Part shown: piece by piece, positions 29,578 to 38,336 of the stretch
How the letters are laid out: every line of letters begins with the position of its first letter
Position numbering within the stretch: the first letter of the stretch is position 1
From: an uncultured Pelagibacteraceae bacterium
GTDB lineage: Bacteria; Pseudomonadota; Alphaproteobacteria; Pelagibacterales; Pelagibacteraceae
Length of the DNA stretch: 64,000 nt
Reading direction: 5' to 3'
Assembly: GCA_902594405.1 (NCBI GenBank)
Contig: CACJMB010000003.1
Coordinates: forward strand, 113,649-177,648
The notes under the pieces: generated by a model
What the model was told of the DNA's origin: nothing
The model's database searches: none
What the model saw: the letters and a program-made list of their open reading frames with translations, nothing else
Translations under genes and position numbers: made by a program

Positions 29578-30522
29578 ATGAAAAGCTTAGCAAAATTGAA
29601 AAAAATAAAAGGTGACGCGTCTTTTAGAGAATTTTATAGAAACAGAAAAAATAAATCTATTATTGTAGTATCCAAGAAAGAAAAGTTAAAAAATCTTTTA
29701 ATTTACGATGCGATAAATAAAATTTTAATTAAAAATAAAATTTTAGCACCAATACTATTAAGTGAAAATTACATTAATAATTATATAGAAATAAATGACT
29801 TTGGAGATCAAACTTTGTTTCAAATTTTAAAAAACAAAAAGAATAATAAATATGATATTTTTAAAAAGATAATAAAAATTTTAAATAAAATACAATCAAT
29901 AAAAGATAAAAGAGTAAAAAATTTTAAAAACAAATTTTATAAAGTTCAAGAATATAATAACAAAATTTTGTTTGATGAAACTAAACTTTTTTGTGACTGG
30001 TATGTACCAAAGAAATTATCTAAATTCAAAAGTATTAAATTTAAAAAGAAATTTAAATCAGAGGTAAAAAATTTATTATCAAAATTAAATTACAAAAATG
30101 ATACATTTGTTCATAGAGATTTTCATGTTTCAAATTTTATGTATCACAATAAAAAAATTGCAGTAATAGATAGTCAAGATGCACTAATTGGCAATAGAGC
30201 TTACGATTTAGCGTCCTTAATTGACGACGTAAGATTAAAAACACCCAATGAATTAAAAGATAAAGTATTTAAGTTTTACGTCAAAACAAATCAAAAAATT
30301 GATTTAGAAAAATTTAAAAAAGATTTTAAAATTTTATCTGTTTTAAGGAATTTAAAAATAATTGGTATTTTTATGCGTTTAGCTGTTAGAGATAATAAAA
30401 AAAAATATCTTAAATTAATTCCCTACGCTTGGGAATTGATTAATCATAGAATTAAAGAGCAAAATGAATTCAATAATTTGATGTTGCTATTAAAAAATAA
30501 TTTTCCAAAATTTATAAGGTAG
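29578..30522 (+). CDS. amgK: Aminoglycoside-phosphotransferase-fold kinase, AmgK-like
   Basis: 314 residues with a choline/aminoglycoside kinase fold. The catalytic loop is FVHRDFHVSNFMYH and the metal-binding DxD-like segment is IAVIDSQDALIGNRAYDLASL. AmgK phosphorylates the anomeric position of N-acetylmuramate or N-acetylglucosamine in peptidoglycan recycling; the call rests mainly on its pairing with the MurU-like nucleotidyltransferase and on the tsaE neighbourhood. The ATG at 29578 is preferred to the TTG one codon earlier. The protein is very Lys/Asn rich. Confidence 0.78.
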   Translation: MKSLAKLKKIKGDASFREFYRNRKNKSIIVVSKKEKLKNLLIYDAINKILIKNKILAPILLSENYINNYIEINDFGDQTLFQILKNKKNNKYDIFKKIIKILNKIQSIKDKRVKNFKNKFYKVQEYNNKILFDETKLFCDWYVPKKLSKFKSIKFKKKFKSEVKNLLSKLNYKNDTFVHRDFHVSNFMYHNKKIAVIDSQDALIGNRAYDLASLIDDVRLKTPNELKDKVFKFYVKTNQKIDLEKFKKDFKILSVLRNLKIIGIFMRLAVRDNKKKYLKLIPYAWELINHRIKEQNEFNNLMLLLKNNFPKFIR

Positions 30523-30526
30523 AGTA

Positions 30527-31216
30527 GTGAGAATAAATACAGCTTTAATTTTATGTGCAGGTTTTGGTAAGAGATTAAACCCAATTACTTTAAATACTCC
30601 TAAGCCCTTATTAGAGATTAAAGATGTAAGTATGCTGGAAAGATGTATTAATTTAATCGAAAAACTAGGTATTAAAAAAATCTTAATAAATACTTTTTAT
30701 TTAAAAGATCAATTTTCATTGTTTTTAAACAGTAAAAATTTCAATAGTGATATCAAAATAATTGAGGATGGTGAGCATATTTTAGATACAGGGGGAGGTA
30801 TTCAAAATATGATTAAAGACTCTAATGAAAAGGATTTTATAATTTTTAATCCAGATACAATCTGGAGCAATGACTATAAAGATGAGATATTAAAAATGGA
30901 AGAAATGTATTTCTCTGGAAAATTAGAAAACATTCTTCTTTTAGTAAATAAAAAATTTAGTTTTGATAAAAAGTTAAAAGGAGATTTTAATTTAGAAAAT
31001 AATTTAATTAACAAAGAGACTGAAAAAGAATTTATTTACATTGGATGTCAAATAATTAATAAAAAATTATTTATTAGACAGAAAATAGAAAATTACTCAA
31101 TTTTTGAAATTTGGAATAATTTATTAGACCAAAAAAAGTTATTTGGTTATGAAAGCCAAAAAGACTTTTATCATTTAACTGATCTGGATATTTTTAAAAG
31201 ACTAAAAGATCTTTAG
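30527..31216 (+). CDS. murU: Sugar-phosphate nucleotidyltransferase, MurU-like
   Basis: 229 residues. The NTP-transferase signature LCAGFGKRLNPITLNTPKPLLEI starts the protein, and the metal-binding Asp is in FIIFNPDTIW. MurU makes UDP-N-acetylmuramate from the 1-phosphate produced by AmgK, bypassing de novo synthesis. The start is GTG at 30527, four bases after the kinase stop. The 3' end overlaps convergent gpmA by 23 bases. A mannose-1-phosphate-type function is the main alternative. Confidence 0.77.
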   Translation: MRINTALILCAGFGKRLNPITLNTPKPLLEIKDVSMLERCINLIEKLGIKKILINTFYLKDQFSLFLNSKNFNSDIKIIEDGEHILDTGGGIQNMIKDSNEKDFIIFNPDTIWSNDYKDEILKMEEMYFSGKLENILLLVNKKFSFDKKLKGDFNLENNLINKETEKEFIYIGCQIINKKLFIRQKIENYSIFEIWNNLLDQKKLFGYESQKDFYHLTDLDIFKRLKDL

Positions 31217-31901
31217 ATCTTTCTTGATCAAGATATTTGCAACTAGAAATTTTTCTATTTTCTAATTCAATTAAAAGAGGATTTCCTGTAGGAATTTCAA
31301 GTTTAGAGATTTCATTGTCATCTAAATTAAACAAGTGTTTGCAAAGAGCTCTAATAGAGTTTCCATGAGCAGAAATAAGAATATTTTCACTTGTTTTGGA
31401 TTCTATCTCTTTACTATAAAACTTCATTACTCTTTCATATGTATCTTTTAGAGACTCAGTGTCAGGAATTTTTTCTGAAGGAATTTCTTTGTAAGTTTTA
31501 ATATTTAGAGGATGATATGGGTTTTTTTTATCTAAAGGATCAGGTCTAAGATCCCAAGAACGTCTAAATTGATGAACTTTTTCCTCTCCAAGTTTTACTT
31601 TCATTTCATCTTTATTTAATCCAGTCAAAGCACCGTAATGTCTTTCATTTAATTCCCATGCACTTATTACCTTTTTAAAATCTTTCAGTTCTTCTTGTAT
31701 TATTTTTAAAGTATTTTTTGCTCTTAATTGAAAGGATGAATAATAAAGATCGATTTTAATATTTTCTTGTTTTATTAATTGGCCAGCTTTTTTTGCTTCT
31801 GATTGTCCATTTTCTGTTAAATCTACATCTACCCACCCAGTAAATTTTTTTTCAAGATTCCAGACACTTTGACCATGTCTAACTAAAATTAAATAACTCA
31901 T
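31194..31901 (-). CDS. gpmA: 2,3-bisphosphoglycerate-dependent phosphoglycerate mutase
   Basis: Interconverts 3- and 2-phosphoglycerate in glycolysis and gluconeogenesis. 235 residues with the phospho-histidine in LVRHGQSVWN, substrate-binding WELNERHYGALTGLNK and the second catalytic His in LISAHGNSIRAL. Length is typical of the dPGM class. Single-gene leftward unit, convergent with murU and divergent from the VanZ-like gene. Confidence 0.95.
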   Translation of the reverse strand: MSYLILVRHGQSVWNLEKKFTGWVDVDLTENGQSEAKKAGQLIKQENIKIDLYYSSFQLRAKNTLKIIQEELKDFKKVISAWELNERHYGALTGLNKDEMKVKLGEEKVHQFRRSWDLRPDPLDKKNPYHPLNIKTYKEIPSEKIPDTESLKDTYERVMKFYSKEIESKTSENILISAHGNSIRALCKHLFNLDDNEISKLEIPTGNPLLIELENRKISSCKYLDQERSKDLLVF

Positions 31902-31946
31902 TTGTTTATCTTTTAGATCAATTTGATAAATAAAACTATATTATTA

Positions 31947-32342
31947 ATGATTAATTTTTTTTCGAAATATAAATTTATTTTTTATTTATTCAATTTTTTT
32001 CTTATACTTTTATATTTATATCCTGGTAGTCTGCTTGGTTGTTTTCTGTACGATGATTGCAAATTACAACCACAAATAACATCAGATTTTATAATTTCGA
32101 CTAACCACTTGTATGCGTTTGTTCTGTTTTCTGTTATTGGTTATTTAACATTTCATAAATCGTCTCAATTTATATTTATTACTTTTTATTTATTATTTTT
32201 ATCACTAATACTTGAGATACTGCATTACGTTATACCAAATAGAAGTTTTGAAATTCCTGATTTATTTGGAAATCTTATAGGTGTTATTATAATAACAATT
32301 ATTATTTATTTTTTTAAAAAAAATGAAAACATTAAAAATTAA
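31947..32342 (+). CDS. VanZ-like membrane protein
   Basis: About 131 residues with four hydrophobic segments. STNHLYAFVLFSVIGYL followed by LILEILHYVIPNRSFEIPDLFGNLIGV follows the VanZ-family pattern (H...E...Q/H..P.R....D...N..G). The molecular function of VanZ-like proteins outside teicoplanin resistance is not known. The track starts at a TTG (31923); the ATG at 31947 is likelier. Its last 20 bases overlap the lipoprotein gene. Confidence 0.72.
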   Translation: MINFFSKYKFIFYLFNFFLILLYLYPGSLLGCFLYDDCKLQPQITSDFIISTNHLYAFVLFSVIGYLTFHKSSQFIFITFYLLFLSLILEILHYVIPNRSFEIPDLFGNLIGVIIITIIIYFFKKNENIKN

Positions 32343-32922
32343 TTTTTTATTTGTTTTAATTATATTAATTTCAGGCTGTTCATCTGTTCCTAAAAATACA
32401 GCAGATGGTTGTTCCATATTTAATGAAAGATACATGTGGTACAAACATGCAAAAAAAGCAGAAAAAAAATGGGGAACCCCAGTTTATTTACAACTTGCAA
32501 TTATAAAAATGGAATCCAGTTTTGATTGGTTAGCAAAACCTCCTAGACAGAAATTATTTAAAGTAGTGCCTTATAAGAGACCATCAAGTTCTTTTGGGTA
32601 TTCACAAGCTGTTAAAGGAACATGGAAACAGTATAAAGAAGAGACTGGAAATAAGCTTGCTACAAGGACAAGGTTTAAAGACAGTGTAGATTTTATTGGT
32701 TGGTATACTAATAAAACTGAAAAGATTTTAAAAGTTTCAAAAAAAGATGCTTTCAAGCAATATATTGCTTATCATGAAGGGTGGGGTAATTATAAAAATT
32801 ATAAAAAAAATAAAAAAGTAATTAATCTAGCCAAAAGAGTGGAGGAACAATCAAATATTTATAAGCAACAATTATCAGAATGTAAAAATTCTTTATCAAC
32901 GTCAAAATATATTATTTTTTAA
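32323..32922 (+). CDS. Lipoprotein with lytic transglycosylase (SLT-like) domain
   Basis: 199 residues. A lipoprotein signal ends in LISGCSS, so the mature protein should be lipid-anchored facing the periplasm. The SLT/lysozyme-like core is seen in QLAIIKMESSFDWLA (probable catalytic Glu), SSFGYSQAVKGTWKQY and YIAYHEGWGNY. Members cleave peptidoglycan glycan strands; this subfamily is poorly studied. It overlaps the VanZ-like gene by 20 bases, so the pair is probably co-translated, and overlaps the convergent RND gene by 4 bases. Confidence 0.78.
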   Translation: MKTLKINFLFVLIILISGCSSVPKNTADGCSIFNERYMWYKHAKKAEKKWGTPVYLQLAIIKMESSFDWLAKPPRQKLFKVVPYKRPSSSFGYSQAVKGTWKQYKEETGNKLATRTRFKDSVDFIGWYTNKTEKILKVSKKDAFKQYIAYHEGWGNYKNYKKNKKVINLAKRVEEQSNIYKQQLSECKNSLSTSKYIIF

Positions 32923-35900
32923 TTTAGCTGTTTTTTTAATTCAATATCAACTGCATCAATTCGCTTAGTATTTTTTGCAAGAGCTAAATACATTGTCGGA
33001 GTTACATATAAAGTAAAGAAGGTTGAAATAATCATTCCTCCTAAAATTGTAGAACCCACGGCTAATCTAGAGCCCTCACCTGCACCTGGTCCAATATTCC
33101 CAATAACTAATGGAAGCATTGCTATCATTGTACTAAGTGAGGTCATTATGATTGGTCGAATTCTAAGTTGGCAAGCTTTAATTATAGCATCCTGGATTTT
33201 AACACCAGTAGTTCTTATTTGGTTTGTATAGTCTACAATCAAAATACTATTCTTTGTGGATATACCAATAAGTATTATTAAAGCGATTTGAGAGAAAATA
33301 TTTACCGAACTATTTAAAAATAAAATAAACACTAAGCCACCAAATACAGCTAATGGAACTGTTAAAATAATAATAAATGGATGAATAAAAGAGTTAAATG
33401 TTGCTGCCATAACCAAATAAGCAGTTAACAAAGCAAGAGCAAAAATTAAGTATATTTCATTTGTTGTTTCTTTTAACTCTTCAGATTTTCCTTTCCAAGT
33501 GATTTGATTTTGAGGAGCAACTCTAATCATGACATCTTCAAGGTATTTAATAGCCTCTGTTAGAGTGTAATCTTCTGCAAGCGCAGCAGAAATTGTAACT
33601 GCTCTTTGACGATTGTATCTTGGAAGCGCTTCAGCAGTACCTTTCTCTTTAAACTCAACTAAACTTGCAACAGATACAAGTTTACCAGTTGTTTCAGATC
33701 TAACAAAAATTTTTGATAACCCATCTTTATCTCTTCTGTCTGCTAAATATTGCTGTAAAATAATTGGATATTCTCTTCCCTCTTTACTAAAAGTTGTTAC
33801 TCTTTTTCCTCCATAAAGAGTTTCTAAAGTTCTACCTATATTTTCTGTAGAAACTCCCAAATCATTTGCTCTATTTTTATTAGTGATTAATTTAACCTCG
33901 GGTTTATTTTTTGTATAATCGCTTTCAATTCTAGACATATTTCTATTTTTTCTTAATTCTCTTAAGACACTATTTTGAATTTCCTCTAATTCTTCGTAAC
34001 TAGATCCATATATGACCATTTGAACAGGCTTATTGTAACTAGATACTCTTATTGATTGTGGAGAAATTGGAAATGCAAAAGTTTCAGGTACAGAAACCAC
34101 TTGTCCGATAGCTTCTCTTAGTATTTGTTGACTACCTTTTTCTCTATTTTTCCACTCATCAAGTAATGCAATAATTATAAAACTGTTATAAGATGTTGCA
34201 GATCTTCCAAAACCAGGAACTCTCATTATTAGTCTTGCATATGGACTGTCTTCTGCCTGCAATAATCTTAATATTCTTCCTTCAATTATCTGCGCTTTTT
34301 CTTGGGTATATTCAAATGAACTTCCTTCATCAGTTGATCCAATAATTAAATAAGCGCCTCTATCTTCAACTGGTATCAATTCTTTTTTAGAAAAACTAAA
34401 TAAATAAGCTGAGGCAGCAACAATTAAAATTATAAATATTGAAATAGTTTTTTGTTTATTCACCCAATATTTAAGAGAGTTTACATAAAAACCTGTAAAA
34501 GATTTGAATCCATTATTGAATTTTTTTACAAAGAAATTAATTTTTTCTTTTTTGTTTAAAAATTTACTTCCTAACATTGGAGATAATGTTAATGCGACAA
34601 AAGAAGATACAACAATTGAAAAAGATAAGGCTATTGCTGTTTCTTTAAACAAAGTTCCTGATATTCCTTTAATAAAAATTAAAGGTAAAAATACTGCTAT
34701 AAGAATTAAAGTCGTTGCAATGATTGCAAATGTAATTTGTTTAGAACCCTTGTAAGCAGCCACTAAAGGTGTTTCACCATTTTCAATTCTTGTATAGATC
34801 GCATCAGTCATGATCACTGAGTCATCAGTTATTATACCAATTGCTAGAATGAAACTTAGTAATACGAAAATATTAATTGATAGATCAAATATATATAACC
34901 CTAGAAATGATCCAATAAGACTAACTGGTAAAGCAACCGCAGGAACTATTACAGCTTTAAGGTTACCTAAAAAAAGATAAATAATTAAAACAACTAATAC
35001 AAATGCAATTACCAAACTTTTATACACTTCTTCTATTGCAGCACCAATATAGGTTGCTCTATTAAATGCTATTTCTAACTTTAATCCATCAGGTAAGGAT
35101 TTGTTGAGTTCTTTGATTTTAGTTTTTATTTGTTTAGAAAGCTCTACTGTCGACGCACCACTTTTTGCATAAATACCAATACCAACAGTTTTTAAATTTA
35201 CTGCATTTTTTCTTTGTGCTTTAAATAAAGTTTTTTCTGAAACAGGTCCAAACTCTATATCAGCCACATCAGATAAAATGATAACTTTTTCTTTATTTTT
35301 CTTAAGTGGCAATTGTTTAATAGTATCAATGTTAGAATAGGATTTATCAATGTTTAAAGTTAAGTCTTTGTTATTAGCTTCTAAGGTTCCAGCTGGAAGA
35401 TTTATATTCTCATTTCTAAGTGCTCTTTCAACTTCTTGAATTGTAAGATCATTTGCAGCTAATTTTATTGGATCTATCCAAACTCTAACACTAAGCTCTC
35501 TTAATCCCCCAACTAAAATTCGACCTACATTTGGTACACTTGAGAATGCATCTATAAGATATCTTTCAGCATAATCTCCAAGATCTAAATCATTCCAAGT
35601 TGGAGATGATAAGGCTACCCACATTGTAGTTGTAAAACCTGCTGCCTGTTTTAAAATTTGTGGAGGGTTCGACTCACTTGGTAAATTATCTACAACCCTT
35701 GCAACTCTTTCCCTAATATCATTAGCAGCATCATCTAAATCAATGTCTGTGTTGAATTGAATATTAATCCTACTTCTTCCATTGAGAGAACTTGAGTCAA
35801 TATTTTTGATACCTTCAGCTCCACCAATTACATCCTCTAATTTTTGAGTTATTTCTTCATCAACGATTTCAGCAGAAGCAGATTTATAATCGGTTTGAAC

Positions 35901-36041
35901 TTGAACTACTGGGGGCTGTATACCATCTGGAAGTTCTCGTACTGGCAATTCTAAAAAGACAAAAATACCAAAAATTATTAATATCAAAGACATAACCCAA
36001 GCAACAACAGGTCGTTTAATGCTAACTTCAGTTATATACAT
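32919..36041 (-). CDS. RND-family efflux pump inner-membrane transporter (HAE1 type)
   Basis: 1040 residues with the RND layout of two repeats, each a membrane helix, a large periplasmic loop and further helices. The proton-relay Asp pair is in LAIGIITDDSVIM (helix 4) and the Lys in IGISTKNSILIVDY (helix 10), both intact. The N-terminus SIKRPVVAWVMSLILIIFG is typical of the HAE1 drug-efflux group. Substrate unknown. It follows the adaptor gene by four bases; no TolC-type outer-membrane gene is in the window. Confidence 0.93.
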   Translation of the reverse strand: MYITEVSIKRPVVAWVMSLILIIFGIFVFLELPVRELPDGIQPPVVQVQTDYKSASAEIVDEEITQKLEDVIGGAEGIKNIDSSSLNGRSRINIQFNTDIDLDDAANDIRERVARVVDNLPSESNPPQILKQAAGFTTTMWVALSSPTWNDLDLGDYAERYLIDAFSSVPNVGRILVGGLRELSVRVWIDPIKLAANDLTIQEVERALRNENINLPAGTLEANNKDLTLNIDKSYSNIDTIKQLPLKKNKEKVIILSDVADIEFGPVSEKTLFKAQRKNAVNLKTVGIGIYAKSGASTVELSKQIKTKIKELNKSLPDGLKLEIAFNRATYIGAAIEEVYKSLVIAFVLVVLIIYLFLGNLKAVIVPAVALPVSLIGSFLGLYIFDLSINIFVLLSFILAIGIITDDSVIMTDAIYTRIENGETPLVAAYKGSKQITFAIIATTLILIAVFLPLIFIKGISGTLFKETAIALSFSIVVSSFVALTLSPMLGSKFLNKKEKINFFVKKFNNGFKSFTGFYVNSLKYWVNKQKTISIFIILIVAASAYLFSFSKKELIPVEDRGAYLIIGSTDEGSSFEYTQEKAQIIEGRILRLLQAEDSPYARLIMRVPGFGRSATSYNSFIIIALLDEWKNREKGSQQILREAIGQVVSVPETFAFPISPQSIRVSSYNKPVQMVIYGSSYEELEEIQNSVLRELRKNRNMSRIESDYTKNKPEVKLITNKNRANDLGVSTENIGRTLETLYGGKRVTTFSKEGREYPIILQQYLADRRDKDGLSKIFVRSETTGKLVSVASLVEFKEKGTAEALPRYNRQRAVTISAALAEDYTLTEAIKYLEDVMIRVAPQNQITWKGKSEELKETTNEIYLIFALALLTAYLVMAATFNSFIHPFIIILTVPLAVFGGLVFILFLNSSVNIFSQIALIILIGISTKNSILIVDYTNQIRTTGVKIQDAIIKACQLRIRPIIMTSLSTMIAMLPLVIGNIGPGAGEGSRLAVGSTILGGMIISTFFTLYVTPTMYLALAKNTKRIDAVDIELKKQLN

Positions 36042-36045
36042 TTAA

Positions 36046-37041
36046 TTATTTTTTCTCTTTATCTGATTTTTTAAAAATATTTTTCAACCAATCAAATTTA
36101 CCTTTTTTTTCTTCAGCTTTTTTTGATTTATCTTTTTTACCCCAGCTAGAATTTCCTTGTTTTTTTTTAGCACCTTTTTCTATAGGTCTGATTGTTAAAT
36201 TTGGCCTTACTTTTTTTGTTCCTTCTGCAACAATTTTATCTCCATTATTTAATCCATCTAATATTTCCACAAAGCCTAAGTATCTATCACCAATGGTTAC
36301 CTTTGTTTTCATTACTTTATTTTTTTCATCTACTTTATAAATAAAAACATTTTCACCCTCGACAATTGTACTAGTGTCAGGAGCACTTAAGCCATTTCTT
36401 ACATCATATTTAATTGATATTTCTAAAAATGAGCCAGGTAATATTTCACCTGATGAATTGTCCATCTTAATTCTTGTTGCTAAAGCTCTTGTATCTTCAC
36501 TTATCCTGCTAGCAAATGAGTCTACTTCACCTTTATAAATTTTATTTTTATATCCAGAAAATTTAATATCAACTGGCAGACCAACCTTAATAAATGGTAC
36601 AAAAATTTCAGGTATATCTACATCACAATATATTGAGCTAGTATCTTCAAGATTAATTAATATTGAAGATTTTGAAACCTCTATATCTTCAGAAAATTCT
36701 CTTTTTCCAATAACACCATCAAATTGTGCAATAACTTTTCGATTTTTAAGCTCAGCAATTACATCTCCCTTTTTAACTTTTTGATTAAATTTTATAGGTT
36801 TTAATATTTCATATTTTTCAATTTTAAATGATTGTGTTTGAATTGAAGTTGCAGTCCCATAGGTACTAATAACATTTTCAAAAACTCTTTCTTGAGTAGT
36901 AGTTATTATTATTCCAGGTGGCGGTCTTTTACTAAATTTTTTTTTGAAGTGATTTCCTATCATTGTTCTTCCAATGATCACTGTTGCAATGATTAAGAAA
37001 AATATGATTACTATACTTGTTATTTTCGTAGATGTTTTCAT
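36046..37041 (-). CDS. RND periplasmic adaptor protein lacking the alpha-helical hairpin
   Basis: 331 residues with an N-terminal membrane anchor (about residues 8-25), lipoyl, beta-barrel and membrane-proximal parts. In ordinary adaptors the two halves of the lipoyl domain are separated by a long coiled-coil hairpin. Here KKGDVIAELKNRKVIAQFDGVIG joins them with almost no linker, so the hairpin is missing. The C-terminal 45 residues are Lys-rich low-complexity sequence. It is the first gene of the pump pair, transcribed after sseA. Confidence 0.85.
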   Translation of the reverse strand: MKTSTKITSIVIIFFLIIATVIIGRTMIGNHFKKKFSKRPPPGIIITTTQERVFENVISTYGTATSIQTQSFKIEKYEILKPIKFNQKVKKGDVIAELKNRKVIAQFDGVIGKREFSEDIEVSKSSILINLEDTSSIYCDVDIPEIFVPFIKVGLPVDIKFSGYKNKIYKGEVDSFASRISEDTRALATRIKMDNSSGEILPGSFLEISIKYDVRNGLSAPDTSTIVEGENVFIYKVDEKNKVMKTKVTIGDRYLGFVEILDGLNNGDKIVAEGTKKVRPNLTIRPIEKGAKKKQGNSSWGKKDKSKKAEEKKGKFDWLKNIFKKSDKEKK

Positions 37042-37044
37042 AAG

Positions 37045-37857
37045 TTAATTTTTTCCGTATTCAGCCCAAGAGCCATCGTAAATTGTCGGCATATATTTAG
37101 CATTTATTAAAGAATAAGCTAGTGCCAATACACTTGCAGTCACTCCAGATCCGCATGAAAATACTAGATTTTTATCATGGTCAAATTTAAAGGACTTAAA
37201 TTTTTCCATTATTTTATCTTTACTAACGAAAGTATGGTCTTCGTTTACTATTTCAGAAAAGGGTAGGCAAAAAGAATTTTTTATTGAACCACTTCTAAGA
37301 CCTTTCCTTGGTTCAGCAACTTTGCCTTCAAATCTCTCTCTACTTCTTGCATCAACAACATTAAATTCACGTGAATTAATATTTTCATCTATTTGTTTTT
37401 TATTTTTAACTAGTTCTATATTTTCTTTGCATCTATACTTTGAAGTTTGATAGGTTACTTCTTTGTTATCTGTAGATTTATTTTCCATTTTCCATTTTTT
37501 TAATCCACCATCCAGAACATGAACTAGTTTAGGATCATGTCCATAATAAATTAAATTGTACCAACATCTACAAGAACTAATAACATCAGAATTATCGTAA
37601 ATTACTATTCGATCATTATTTTCTATACCCATGTTGCTCATTATTTTTTCCCAAGATTTAGTATCAGTAAGCATATGTGGTAAATCAGTATCTAATTTAG
37701 AATTTTTATCTAAATCAAAAAAAATAGCATTTGGAATATGTTCCTCTGTATATTCCTCAAAACCATTTCTTTGAGTTTGAGGCATATGCCATGAGCAATC
37801 AATAATTTTTACTTTATCAATATTATTTTCTAACCAACTTGTATCAACTAAAGACAT
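37045..37857 (-). CDS. sseA: 3-mercaptopyruvate/thiosulfate sulfurtransferase
   Basis: Two rhodanese domains in 270 residues. The first (about 1-120) contains IVIYDNSDVISSCRCWYNL and is non-catalytic; the second carries the active Cys in FSCGSGVTASVLALAY. The CGSGVTA loop is typical of mercaptopyruvate sulfurtransferase, whereas thiosulfate-preferring rhodaneses have a more basic loop. It lies one base after msrA and four bases before the adaptor gene. Confidence 0.9.
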   Translation of the reverse strand: MSLVDTSWLENNIDKVKIIDCSWHMPQTQRNGFEEYTEEHIPNAIFFDLDKNSKLDTDLPHMLTDTKSWEKIMSNMGIENNDRIVIYDNSDVISSCRCWYNLIYYGHDPKLVHVLDGGLKKWKMENKSTDNKEVTYQTSKYRCKENIELVKNKKQIDENINSREFNVVDARSRERFEGKVAEPRKGLRSGSIKNSFCLPFSEIVNEDHTFVSKDKIMEKFKSFKFDHDKNLVFSCGSGVTASVLALAYSLINAKYMPTIYDGSWAEYGKN

Positions 37858-37858
37858 T

Positions 37859-38302
37859 TTATCTTTTTTCCAAATATCTTTGATGATACTCTTCAGCTTG
37901 GCAATAATTTTTAACTAAAGAAGTTTTTGTTACTACTTTTCCTGATAATTTGACGTTTTCTTTTTCTATCATTTTTTCAGCAGTAATTTTTTGCTGATCA
38001 TTTAAATAAAATATTTCACTTCTATATTGGGTTCCAAAATCTGGTCCTTGAGAATTTAAAGTTGTTGGATCATGAATTTCAAAAAAATATTCAAGAATTT
38101 TCTCGTAAGATATTACTTTAGGATCAAAATCTAATTTTACTACTTCTGCATGATTTGTTGTGCCTGTGCATACTTCTTTGTAATTGGTTTCAGCATTATG
38201 ACCTCCACAATAACCTACTTCTGTTTTTATAACTCCATCAAGTTTACTAAACTTAATTTCTGGTCCCCAAAAACATCCTAATCCTAAAATTGCTATTTCC
38301 AT
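37859..38302 (-). CDS. msrA: Peptide methionine-S-sulfoxide reductase MsrA
   Basis: Repairs oxidised methionine residues. 147 residues with the catalytic Cys in LGLGCFWGPE, then GYCGGHNAETNYKEVCTGTTNHAEVVK and PDFGTQYRSEIFY, all family landmarks. A further Cys near the C-terminus (KNYCQAEEYHQ) is probably resolving. There is no signal peptide, so it is cytosolic. It heads the msrA-sseA-adaptor-RND series. Confidence 0.95.
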   Translation of the reverse strand: MEIAILGLGCFWGPEIKFSKLDGVIKTEVGYCGGHNAETNYKEVCTGTTNHAEVVKLDFDPKVISYEKILEYFFEIHDPTTLNSQGPDFGTQYRSEIFYLNDQQKITAEKMIEKENVKLSGKVVTKTSLVKNYCQAEEYHQRYLEKR

Positions 38303-38336
38303 TGATAATTAACTTAATTAATCTAAAGTTAATCAT

